This document shows, in pieces, positions 1 to 6,187 of a stretch of DNA of 6,187 bases. This DNA comes from a bacterium (lineage in GTDB: Bacteria > Bacteroidota > Ignavibacteria > Kapaibacteriales > Kapaibacteriaceae), in assembly GCA_020050895.1 (NCBI GenBank), contig JAGVJW010000184.1, forward strand, positions 1-6,187. Reading direction: 5' to 3'. The notes below the pieces were generated by a model. The model searched no databases, was not told the DNA's origin, and was given only the letters and a program-made list of their open reading frames with translations. Every line of letters begins with the position of its first letter. Position 1 is the stretch's first letter. Position numbers and translations under genes: made by a program.

Positions 1-2
1 CA

Positions 3-50
3 CTCGATAAAATCGGGTACACTGCAATGAAGAATCGCGTACACAAGTAA
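3..50 (+). CDS. Possible C-terminal tail of an upstream gene (partial)
   Basis: One forward frame is open from the left edge and ends at TAA 48-50. It would encode the tail LDKIGYTAMKNRVHK, which is basic and could be the end of a helix-turn-helix or similar domain, but it is too short to assign. A second frame ends at TGA 28-30 (tail HSIKSGTLQ) and cannot be excluded. The terminator that begins 20 nt after the TAA makes it likely that some forward gene ends here. Only the existence of an upstream forward gene is supported; the frame and product are guesses. Confidence 0.3.
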   Translation, partial: LDKIGYTAMKNRVHK

Positions 51-69
51 TATCCCGAAACGTTTTCAT

Positions 70-98
70 AAAAGGCCGCCATATGCGGCCTTTTTTTT
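70..98 (+). terminator. Rho-independent terminator
   Basis: A perfect 6-bp G/C stem (GGCCGC at 74-79, GCGGCC at 85-90) closes a 5-nt loop (CATAT). It is extended by A-T pairs (AAAA 70-73 with TTTT 91-94) and followed by an unbroken run of eight T at 91-98. On the opposite strand only four T follow the hairpin, so it mainly serves forward transcription. It probably ends the gene whose tail lies at the left edge and separates it from the cluster that starts at 108. Confidence 0.9.
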
Positions 99-128
99 GC
101 AAGGCGAATGATTCGGCGATTATGTTCG
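96..128 (+). promoter_or_regulatory. Weak candidate Bacteroidetes-type promoter
   Basis: TTTG at 96-99 is followed after 21 nt by TATGTTCG at 121-128. This matches the Bacteroidetes housekeeping consensus (TTTG, 19-21 nt, TAnnTTTG) at all but one defined position. It would start transcription around 133-136, just ahead of an in-frame ATG at 141 and downstream of the ATG at 108. The -33 part overlaps the T-run of the terminator, so the match may be coincidence. The host lineage is itself inferred. Confidence 0.2.
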
Positions 129-1703
129 TCACTACCTAAGATGAATCTCGCGTTAATCGTTACCCTTATCCCCTTGTCCTACGGAATTGTTATGGGTCAG
201 GGGGCTCGTACAACTTCCGATTCGGCGCGCCAGCATTTTATCAATGGGACTTCGCTTCAGATTCAGGGGAACAGGCATGCCGAAGCAATCCTCGAGTTTC
301 AGGAGTCCCTCGAATATGATAGTTCGGCCATTTGCCTAACAGCCATGGCAAGGTCGTACCTGGAATTAAGGCGCCTTGCCCAAGCTGAAGAACATGTACA
401 GCATGCACTAAGGATCGATCCGCGGCTTCGCGATGCCTGGGAAGTGCTATCGGAGGTTATGATTGCCAGCGGACGCTACGATGAGGGAGTCGAAGCATAC
501 GAGCATATTCTGGAGTTAAAGCCAACAAACCGACAGCTCTTTACTCTCGGAAGATTGTACGAGCCACGGGATGCACGTAAAGCTATTGCAGTGTTCAAGC
601 GGCTTGCTGCATCTGAACAAAATCCATCGCTCCACCTTAGAATCGCTGACTTGTATAAGCGAATTCGCGATAGAGATGGATGGTTCGAGGAGATACGAAA
701 AGCCCACAGCCTAGACGAGGACAATGCCGAGGCAGCAGCCATAGCCATTCAAGCCTATACCGAATATGGCATGCTTCCCGAAGCCAACAACATTGCCAAC
801 CGATGGCTTCAAGTATTCCCGCGTTCGGAAGCTACACTGAAAGTGTGGTCTGCATTTCTCCAGTCGTTACTTGCTGACAGTCTCCTTGCTAATCTTTTTT
901 ATGATGATATATCGGCGATTCTGAAAGTATGTGAGCGCTCATTTGCATGGCATGGCTACATTTCAATGTTGAGTGGTGCTGTAGCCCTTGAAATCAACGA
1001 TACGCGTACTGCAGCAAGTTTGTTTGATGCGGCTGCAAACAAAGTCTCTTCAAATCCAGACCTTCTACTTAAAATTGCCATGTTGTACATGTCAAATAAC
1101 AATTGCTTGGAAGCAATCGACTTTTTGACAAAATGGAAACCAACAACGTACAAAGACCCACGCTTTAACCTCCTCACCGCAGATTGCCTGATTCGACTCG
1201 GACGCGAAGATGCTGCAGAGTCTGAGTATAGAAACGCTCTCGCCATTGATTCTACATTAATCGAAGCTTGGCTCCAGATTGCGCTTATTCACGACAACCG
1301 TCAGGAATTTCCAAGGGCTATTGTTTCCTATGAGCGCGCATTGTTGTTGGATCCCGACAATTCCCTTGCCAATAACAATTATGCTTACAGCATTGCAGTC
1401 CGTGGCGGCGATATGCAGAAAGCACGGGATATGGCGTGGCGAGCTGTTCGGCAAAATCCGACGAATCCTGCCTACCTCGATACCTACGCCTGGGTGCTCT
1501 ATCGAGATGGTGAAACTGAGAAGGCGTTGATCTATATCCGGAAAGCTGTTGACTCAGGCGGCAACGCAACTCATTATGAGCATTTGGGCGATATACTCGA
1601 GGCCAGTGGCGATTTCGATGGAGCTGTAAGAGCGTGGGAAACTGCACTTGCACGAGATGCTGAACGCGTATACCTTCGCGCAAGAATTGATCGCTATCGT
1701 TAA
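108..1703 (+). CDS. Exported tetratricopeptide-repeat (TPR) protein
   Basis: This 531-residue protein probably acts as a protein-binding scaffold outside the cytoplasm; its partner is unknown. Residues 1-30 look like a signal peptide: basic R3, R4 and K11, then a hydrophobic stretch from about 13 to 29, with cleavage near G30/Q31. There is no lipobox. Three TPR units lie at about 37-140, including SGRYDEGVEAYEHILELKPT at 121-140. A degenerate helical part spans about 141-350. Five better repeats fill about 351-520, with the NNYAYS, AYLDTYAWV and EHLGD signatures common in bacterial multi-TPR proteins. The start at 108 is preferred because it supplies the basic n-region. An ATG at 141 would give a 521-residue form without that charge. 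No good Shine-Dalgarno is present: AAGG at 101-104 lies only 3 nt away. The gene heads the cluster, 27 nt before the HicB-like gene. Confidence 0.85.
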   Translation: MIRRLCSSLPKMNLALIVTLIPLSYGIVMGQGARTTSDSARQHFINGTSLQIQGNRHAEAILEFQESLEYDSSAICLTAMARSYLELRRLAQAEEHVQHALRIDPRLRDAWEVLSEVMIASGRYDEGVEAYEHILELKPTNRQLFTLGRLYEPRDARKAIAVFKRLAASEQNPSLHLRIADLYKRIRDRDGWFEEIRKAHSLDEDNAEAAAIAIQAYTEYGMLPEANNIANRWLQVFPRSEATLKVWSAFLQSLLADSLLANLFYDDISAILKVCERSFAWHGYISMLSGAVALEINDTRTAASLFDAAANKVSSNPDLLLKIAMLYMSNNNCLEAIDFLTKWKPTTYKDPRFNLLTADCLIRLGREDAAESEYRNALAIDSTLIEAWLQIALIHDNRQEFPRAIVSYERALLLDPDNSLANNNYAYSIAVRGGDMQKARDMAWRAVRQNPTNPAYLDTYAWVLYRDGETEKALIYIRKAVDSGGNATHYEHLGDILEASGDFDGAVRAWETALARDAERVYLRARIDRYR

Positions 1704-1730
1704 CACCTTAGGGCGTATTTCGGATTACCT

Positions 1731-1922
1731 ATGAACTATACCAGCACAGATCCACTCGACTATGAAATACTCATTCGACGTCGGAGTGAAACTGACTATG
1801 CTAGCTATTGTCCACAGCTTGCCTATATGATTAAAGGTACATCGCATGAAGAAGTCGAAAATGCGATGAAAGAATTTATTCTTAAATACATCGAATCGTT
1901 GAAGCAACAGAAGCAAGAATGA
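1731..1922 (+). CDS. Small orphan HicB-like protein
   Basis: This 63-residue soluble protein resembles the HicB antitoxin fold (UPF0150-like partial RNase-H fold). Residues 10-34 (DYEILIRRR ... YASYCPQLAYMIKG) fit its beta-strands, with the typical Y-x-x-Y-C-P-x-L segment. Residues 36-58 (TSHEEVENAMKEFILKYIESL) fit the following G-x-T-x-E-E-A-x-x-x-x-x-E helix of HicB. The C-terminal ribbon-helix-helix or HTH DNA-binding part of full HicB antitoxins is missing. No HicA toxin gene (a short dsRNA-binding-fold protein with a catalytic His) lies on either side. The stop overlaps the protease start (ATGA, 1919-1922), so the two are probably translationally coupled. No Shine-Dalgarno precedes the start. 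The fold is fairly sure; a toxin-antitoxin role is doubtful, and a regulatory or adaptor role is equally possible. Confidence 0.7.
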   Translation: MNYTSTDPLDYEILIRRRSETDYASYCPQLAYMIKGTSHEEVENAMKEFILKYIESLKQQKQE

Positions 1923-2809
1923 AGTTCCCCTGGGGTTCGAAATCCACCGCTCCCTCTCTTGGTCCAATCATTGAGTTATGGTGGTTTCGCTTCATCCTAA
2001 CTATTCTGACTATCGCAGGAGCTGCTATTGTATCGGTTACATCCTTTACGGATAGGAACCTTGTGATTTTATCTGTCTATGGGATTCTTACTGTTTCTAT
2101 GATTGGAATCGAGCTTATGCGTCGAAGAGGAACAGTGAGATCATCTGGCATTGGTCTTACAAAAAAAACTGTTTCAGTAATTACAGTAGCAGGGCTGTTG
2201 GCCGTGGTAATGCTTGGCATCGTCTTAATCGCCTGCCTACTTCTTGGCGGAACTTTATCTGTTCCGACGCCTCAATTAACTTTTATCGGACTTACGGTAA
2301 TTATTGTGTCAAGCGCGACCGAAGAGGTAATGTTCCGAGGTACAATTTTTCAGGCGCTGTTGGAGCGATTTGGTCCGCCAGTCGCCATTATTTCAACTTC
2401 AATTTTATTTGGCGTTGCTCATTTAATGAACCCCGGCATCTCAATATTGGCAATTCTCAATGTTGTTTTGGCTGGAATCTTGCTCGGATCCTTGGTTGTA
2501 AGAACTCAATCGTTGTGGGCGGCGATCTCGTTTCATGTTGTATGGAATGGTTGCGTCTACCTCTTCATCGGTAGCGTAAGCGGGCATACCTACCAATCTG
2601 TAATTTCAACATTAGAATCGTCGGCTATTCCGGCTGATCTGTTGTGGTTAGTTTCAGGACCGTTTGGAGTGGAGCAAGGATTGCTGACCACTGTATTGTT
2701 AGCATGTGCCGTTCCCACAGTATTTAAAGTGATGAAGCCCGATGCCGAAATCATCGCAGCTCGGAGAGAAAGGAATATGGCAGTACCTCTGCAGCATGAT
2801 GTCATTTAA
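1919..2809 (+). CDS. CPBP (CAAX/Abi) family intramembrane metalloprotease
   Basis: This 296-residue polytopic inner-membrane protein belongs to the CPBP family (Rce1-like glutamyl proteases). All family motifs are present: EE-x-x-x-R as E135, E136 and R140 (EEVMFR); F-x-x-x-H as F164 and H168 (FGVAH); and H-x-x-x-N as H206 and N210 (HVVWN). An N-x-x-x-AG-x-x-x-G helix (181-190) lies between the last two, and a GPFGVEQGLL element near 247-256 is typical of the C-terminal end. Hydrophobic segments occur at about 21-42, 46-64, 85-111, 119-131, 153-168, 175-195, 199-218 and 253-270. With the catalytic set intact it should be active; the substrate is unknown. Some bacterial relatives act in bacteriocin self-immunity or peptide maturation, but nothing here points to a bacteriocin. 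It starts inside the stop of the HicB-like gene, and its own end overlaps the next gene by 11 nt. Confidence 0.92.
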   Translation: MKFPWGSKSTAPSLGPIIELWWFRFILTILTIAGAAIVSVTSFTDRNLVILSVYGILTVSMIGIELMRRRGTVRSSGIGLTKKTVSVITVAGLLAVVMLGIVLIACLLLGGTLSVPTPQLTFIGLTVIIVSSATEEVMFRGTIFQALLERFGPPVAIISTSILFGVAHLMNPGISILAILNVVLAGILLGSLVVRTQSLWAAISFHVVWNGCVYLFIGSVSGHTYQSVISTLESSAIPADLLWLVSGPFGVEQGLLTTVLLACAVPTVFKVMKPDAEIIAARRERNMAVPLQHDVI

Positions 2810-3959
2810 GAAGAACACATTCATTCTTACCCTGTTCCTCGTATTGGCGGCAACCAACACGTCGGCTCAGTGGGTATTCATGAAGTCTGACGGCGACAGT
2901 TTAGTTAACGTTGGCATCGACGCTATTTACAACGTTGAGTTTGATAAAGCACATACCAGTTTTGAGCGTGTGATTGAGTTGTATCCCGATCATCCGGCGG
3001 GATACTTTATGGATGCAATGATAGACTGGTGGAAGATTGTACTCGACATCCGCAGTCGGTCTAACGACGCACAGTTTGAACGTAAAATTCAGCGTGTTCT
3101 GGATATTTGCGATCGCATCCTGGAGAAGCAACCAAATGACATCGTTGCGCTGTTTTTCCGGGGAGGCTCGCTTGGATTCATCGGAAGATTCCATGCGATG
3201 CGGAAGAATTACCTGGATGCCGCATCAACTGGCAAGGAAGCACTCGACGTGCTCAATGCATGTCAGAAACTTGCGCCGGGGAACCACGATATTATGTTAG
3301 GAACAGGCATCTACAACTACTACGCTGCCATTTTCCCGGAAAAGTACCCTGTCCTGAAACCGCTAATGATGTTTCTTCCGCGCGGTGACAGAGAACTCGG
3401 TCTGCTCCAATTAAAAGCTGCCGCTGAAAAGGCTCGATATTCATCTGTTGAGGCCAAGGTTCTGCTGATAAGTGCATACTATGAATTTGAACAAAACGCC
3501 AGCGCTGCCTATCCGTATGCATTGGAACTTGCAACAAAGTATCCGAATAATCCTTCGTTTCAGCGCTGGCTGGGAAGATGTCTTGTCAAGCTCGGTAAGC
3601 TTGACACGATGGAGATTGTGTGGCGCAAGGTCATCGTCAATTACATGGATAAGCGATATGGTTACGATATGTATGCAGCCCGAGAAGCATTATACTACAT
3701 TGGGCTGGCACGAATGTTTGCCCGCGACTATGAAATCGCGTTAAAATATTTTTATAAGTGCGATGAAGCCAGTAGGACACTTGATAAGGAGGGTCCGTCC
3801 GGCTTCATGGTTAAGCTTAATATGAAGGTGGGTCAGATATATGATTTACAAGGAAAGAGGGCTCTTGCGATTGATCAATACAATAAGGTGCTGTCGTTTA
3901 ATGAATACGAAACCTCTCACGACGACGCCAGAAGATATCTTCAAACACCGTTCAGATAG
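2799..3959 (+). CDS. Exported TPR-type helical-repeat protein
   Basis: This 386-residue protein is probably periplasmic or envelope-associated; its function is unknown. From ATG 2799 (adjacent ATG 2796 is equally possible) it begins with a classic signal peptide: basic K4-K5, hydrophobic 8-18, and cleavage T-S-A|Q after residue 23. An upstream ATG at 2742 would bury this signal behind 19 residues inside the protease gene and is rejected. A TPR unit follows at about 35-70 (FDKAHTSFERVIELYPDHP). A characteristic central block spans 168-205 (GTGIYNYYAA, then FPEKYP and a GDRELGLLQLKAAAEKA helix). Further helical repeats run to the end, including TPR-like units at about 295-330 and 334-370. The GDRELG block is faintly like the Iml2/TTC39 TPR family; that link is tentative. 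The start lies 11 nt inside the protease gene, without Shine-Dalgarno, so translation is probably coupled. The mutase follows after 35 nt. Confidence 0.85.
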   Translation: MSFKKNTFILTLFLVLAATNTSAQWVFMKSDGDSLVNVGIDAIYNVEFDKAHTSFERVIELYPDHPAGYFMDAMIDWWKIVLDIRSRSNDAQFERKIQRVLDICDRILEKQPNDIVALFFRGGSLGFIGRFHAMRKNYLDAASTGKEALDVLNACQKLAPGNHDIMLGTGIYNYYAAIFPEKYPVLKPLMMFLPRGDRELGLLQLKAAAEKARYSSVEAKVLLISAYYEFEQNASAAYPYALELATKYPNNPSFQRWLGRCLVKLGKLDTMEIVWRKVIVNYMDKRYGYDMYAAREALYYIGLARMFARDYEIALKYFYKCDEASRTLDKEGPSGFMVKLNMKVGQIYDLQGKRALAIDQYNKVLSFNEYETSHDDARRYLQTPFR

Positions 3960-3994
3960 ACCATCGTGGGCACCAAGTCCCCTATTTTCGCTCG

Positions 3995-6118
3995 ATGAAA
4001 TCAATTCTCGATGAGTGGAAAGACCGGGCACAGAAGGAACTTGGTGGTAGGAGCATTGAAGGTCTTTCGACCGAATCCATAGAAGGTATTGCGATAAAGC
4101 CGCTCTATACAGCCGAGGATCTTGAATTAATCGGAAATCAAATAGGACAGCCCGGCATCTATCCGTTTGTTAGGGGACCATATGCAACAATGTATTCAAA
4201 TCGAATGTGGACAGTGCGGCAGTATGCCGGATTCAGCACAGCCCAGGAATCAAATTCGTTTTATAAGCAAGCCTTAAGCAACGGTCAGCGTGGTCTTTCT
4301 GTTGCCTTCGACCTGGCTACTCATCGCGGATACGACAGTGATCACCCTCGCGTAGTGGGTGATGTTGGAAAGGCCGGCGTCGCCATCGACACGGTCGAAG
4401 ACATGAAGGCTCTATTTGAGGGTATCCCACTTAAAGATATCAGCGTTTCGATGACGATGAACGGAGCCGTTATTCCCATCATGGCAATGTTCATTGTGGC
4501 AGCGGAAGAACAAAACGTGGGGTTGGATGCGCTGAGCGGAACCATTCAAAACGATATCCTAAAAGAATTTATGGTGCGTAATACGTACATCTATCCTCCA
4601 GAGCCATCAATGCGCATCACCGCAAACGTGATAGAATTCGCAAGTAAATATATGCCCCGCTTTAATTCGATTTCCATTTCTGGCTACCACATGCACGAAG
4701 CCGGGGCAACGGCAGTACAGGAACTTGCCTTCACAATTGCAGACGGTCTCGAATATGTGCGTACCGTGGTGCGCAGAGGCATGGATGTAGATGCATTTGC
4801 GCCACGCCTGTCGTTTTTCTTTGCGATCGGTATGAATTTCTTTATGGAAGTTGCCAAACTGAGAGCGGCAAGACGATTGTGGGCCGAGAAGATGACGGAA
4901 TTCAAACCAAGGAAGAAGGAATCCACAATTCTTAGAACTCATTGTCAGACTTCCGGTTGGTCACTGGCTGCTCAGGACCCGTATAACAACGTTGTTCGTA
5001 CAACCATTGAAGCAATGGCAGCTGTCCTCGGCGGAACACAGTCGCTGCACACCAACTCTTTCGACGAAGCACTGGGCTTACCTACCGAAGATTCCGCCCG
5101 AATTGCGAGGAATACGCAGCTCATTATCGCACAGGAAAGTCATGTAGCCGACGTAATCGATCCTCTTGGAGGTTCTTACTACGTCGAGTCCCTTACCAAT
5201 TCTCTCGTTAATGCTGCTGAAGGGTTGATAGATGAAATTGAATCGTATGGTGGCATGACGAAGGCCATCCTTGCAGGCATACCTAAGATGAAGATCGAAG
5301 AAACCGCTGCTCGTCGACAGGCCAGAATAGATCGGGGTATCGAAAAAATCGTCGGAGTGAATGCCTATGCTGTGACCGACGAACCCGAGATCGAAATTCT
5401 ATCGATTGACAATGCAATGGTTAGGCAAACACAAATTAATAATATTGAGAAAGTAAAGGCCGACCGAGATGACATCAGGGTTCAACAGAGTCTCAACGCA
5501 CTGACGGAAGCGTGCCGCTCAAATACTAAAAATCTTCTTGAATATGCTGTAGTATGTGCAAGAGCACGGGCAACTCTAGGCGAAATTTCCGAGGCAATGG
5601 CAATTGTATTCACCCGATATGAGGCAGGTACTGTGGCAGTTGAAGGTGTGTTTAGTTCAGAATATTCCGACGATGCCGAATTCGCAGCAGTGCACTCAGA
5701 AGTAGTACGCTTCGAGCAGGACTACGGCAGACGTCCTCGGATTTTAGTTGTAAAACTTGGTCAGGACGGACACGACAGAGGTGCAAAGATTATCGCCACA
5801 TCGTTCGCCGATTTGGGGTTCGACGTCGACCTTGGTCCGTTGTTCTCCACTCCACAAGAAGCTGCACGATTAGCATCGGATAACGACGTACATGTTGTTG
5901 GAGTATCAAGCCAGGCGGCTGGCCACCTCACCCTTATTCCACAGCTTATCGAAGCGCTTAGAGCCGAGGGCGCTCCGCACATCGTGGTTGTGGCTGGTGG
6001 TGTTATACCTGCAAAGGATTACAAGGCTCTCGAATCTGCAGGTGTGGCCTGCGTGTTCGGTCCAGGAACAAACATTCTCAAAGCGGCAAAACAAGTTCTT
6101 GCCGCGATCAGGAAATGA
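3995..6118 (+). CDS. mutB: Methylmalonyl-CoA mutase, catalytic (large) subunit
   Basis: This 707-residue cytoplasmic enzyme interconverts (R)-methylmalonyl-CoA and succinyl-CoA using adenosylcobalamin. It serves propionate, odd-chain fatty acid or branched amino acid use, or the reverse route to propionate. The N-terminal barrel (about 30-540) carries the active-site set at a constant offset from the Propionibacterium enzyme: Y77 (RQYAGFST; its Tyr89), Q185 (Gln197), R195 (Arg207) and H232 (GYHM; His244). Tyr plus Arg fits methylmalonyl rather than isobutyryl specificity. The C-terminal B12 domain (about 580-707) has K587, D591-x-H593-x-x-G596 with the cobalt-ligating His, and G668-G669. Its S-x-L motif reads S638-S-Q640 instead. 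The length matches catalytic chains such as E. coli Sbm (about 714). No small-subunit gene adjoins it, so it may work as a homodimer, or mutA may lie elsewhere. There is no clear Shine-Dalgarno. The stop overlaps the next start (ATGA). Confidence 0.97.
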   Translation: MKSILDEWKDRAQKELGGRSIEGLSTESIEGIAIKPLYTAEDLELIGNQIGQPGIYPFVRGPYATMYSNRMWTVRQYAGFSTAQESNSFYKQALSNGQRGLSVAFDLATHRGYDSDHPRVVGDVGKAGVAIDTVEDMKALFEGIPLKDISVSMTMNGAVIPIMAMFIVAAEEQNVGLDALSGTIQNDILKEFMVRNTYIYPPEPSMRITANVIEFASKYMPRFNSISISGYHMHEAGATAVQELAFTIADGLEYVRTVVRRGMDVDAFAPRLSFFFAIGMNFFMEVAKLRAARRLWAEKMTEFKPRKKESTILRTHCQTSGWSLAAQDPYNNVVRTTIEAMAAVLGGTQSLHTNSFDEALGLPTEDSARIARNTQLIIAQESHVADVIDPLGGSYYVESLTNSLVNAAEGLIDEIESYGGMTKAILAGIPKMKIEETAARRQARIDRGIEKIVGVNAYAVTDEPEIEILSIDNAMVRQTQINNIEKVKADRDDIRVQQSLNALTEACRSNTKNLLEYAVVCARARATLGEISEAMAIVFTRYEAGTVAVEGVFSSEYSDDAEFAAVHSEVVRFEQDYGRRPRILVVKLGQDGHDRGAKIIATSFADLGFDVDLGPLFSTPQEAARLASDNDVHVVGVSSQAAGHLTLIPQLIEALRAEGAPHIVVVAGGVIPAKDYKALESAGVACVFGPGTNILKAAKQVLAAIRK

Positions 6119-6187
6119 TTGCTGCCGGAATCGACGTTGGTACAAACACCATCCTGATGGTGATTGGAAGGAATGAGGGGAATGTTA
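6115..6187 (+). CDS. Ppx/GppA-family phosphatase, N-terminal fragment (cut by window edge)
   Basis: Only 24 codons are visible. They begin MIAAGIDVGTNTILMVIGRN, the first beta-hairpin and phosphate-binding loop (D-x-G-T-N) of the ASKHA (actin/Hsp70-like) ATPase fold. The G-I-D-V-G-T-N-T form followed by a hydrophobic strand is characteristic of exopolyphosphatase/guanosine pentaphosphate phosphatases, which hydrolyse polyphosphate or pppGpp. Another ASKHA enzyme such as a sugar kinase is less likely given the N-T pair, but cannot be excluded from so short a piece. The start lies within the mutase stop (ATGA 6115-6118), implying translational coupling. AGGA sits just 1 nt before the ATG, too close to act as a normal Shine-Dalgarno. 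The gene is truncated by the window, not broken. Confidence 0.75.
   Translation, partial: MIAAGIDVGTNTILMVIGRNEGNV

Noticed and set aside
1318..1683. Antisense open frame of 121 codons on the - strand opposite the first TPR gene
   Set aside because: It lies wholly inside a well-supported TPR coding region, and its translation is rich in Arg, His and Gln with no recognisable domain. It is a shadow frame.
1704..1730. Possible promoter or terminator in the gap between the first TPR gene and the HicB-like gene
   Set aside because: The 27-nt gap has no hairpin with a T-run. The TATTT at 1716 lacks a properly spaced upstream partner.
2742..2798. Upstream extension of the second TPR protein to ATG 2742
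   Set aside because: It would overlap the protease gene by 68 nt and put 19 polar residues before an otherwise standard signal peptide.
1731..2809. Reading the HicB-like and CPBP (Abi) genes as an anti-phage or toxin-antitoxin system
   Set aside because: No toxin gene, nuclease, sensor or mobile-element signature is present. CPBP proteins are widespread housekeeping-type membrane proteases despite the Abi label, and the neighbours are ordinary envelope and metabolic genes.
3983..3990. TATTTTCG resembling a Bacteroidetes -7 promoter element just before the mutase
   Set aside because: No TTTG/TTG element lies 19-21 nt upstream, and the implied transcription start would fall at or inside the start codon.
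4607..4942. Antisense open frame of 111 codons opposite the mutase
   Set aside because: It is covered by a highly conserved mutase segment that includes the catalytic His region. The translation is Cys/His-rich without domain character and without a start context.
1..6187. CRISPR arrays, tandem repeats, insertion sequences, tRNA or rRNA genes
   Set aside because: Reading through both strands showed no spaced direct repeats, terminal inverted repeats, transposase motifs or tRNA-like cloverleaf. Gene-free gaps are too short to hold most of them.

Overview
All recognisable genes lie on the + strand and are packed tightly. Five genes are complete, a sixth is cut by the right edge, and the tail of another gene may lie at the extreme left. 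Base composition looks moderate, somewhat under 50% G+C by eye. None of the starts has a well-placed Shine-Dalgarno box. The two exported TPR proteins have Sec-type signal peptides; the second ends in a T-S-A|Q cleavage site. Together with the protein types, this suggests a member of the Bacteroidetes/Chlorobi/Ignavibacteria (FCB) group. That placement is inference, not proof.

Layout: positions 1-107 hold a possible C-terminal tail of an upstream gene (3-50) and a clear rho-independent terminator (70-98). A first exported TPR-repeat protein follows (108-1703), then a 63-residue orphan HicB-like protein (1731-1922). Next is a CPBP/Abi (CAAX-protease-like) intramembrane metalloprotease (1919-2809) and a second exported TPR-type protein (about 2799-3959). 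A full-length adenosylcobalamin-dependent methylmalonyl-CoA mutase comes next (3995-6118), and the first 24 codons of a Ppx/GppA-type phosphatase run off the window (6115-6187).

The gaps are +27, -4, -11, +35 and -4 nt and no terminator is visible between the genes. The block from 108 onward could therefore be one polycistronic unit, insulated from upstream by the terminator. Its first four genes look like a cell-envelope group: two secreted TPR scaffolds, one membrane protease and one small HicB-fold protein. The last two are central-metabolism or phosphate-signalling enzymes: propionyl/methylmalonyl-CoA to succinyl-CoA conversion, and polyphosphate/(p)ppGpp phosphatase. No direct functional link between the two halves is visible.

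I see no CRISPR array, insertion sequence, tRNA, rRNA, phage gene or obvious new multi-gene system. The most notable points are the orphan HicB-like gene translationally coupled to the protease, the mutase without a small-subunit gene beside it, a Leu-to-Gln change in its cobalamin-domain S-x-L motif, and the crowded terminator/start junction of the first gene.
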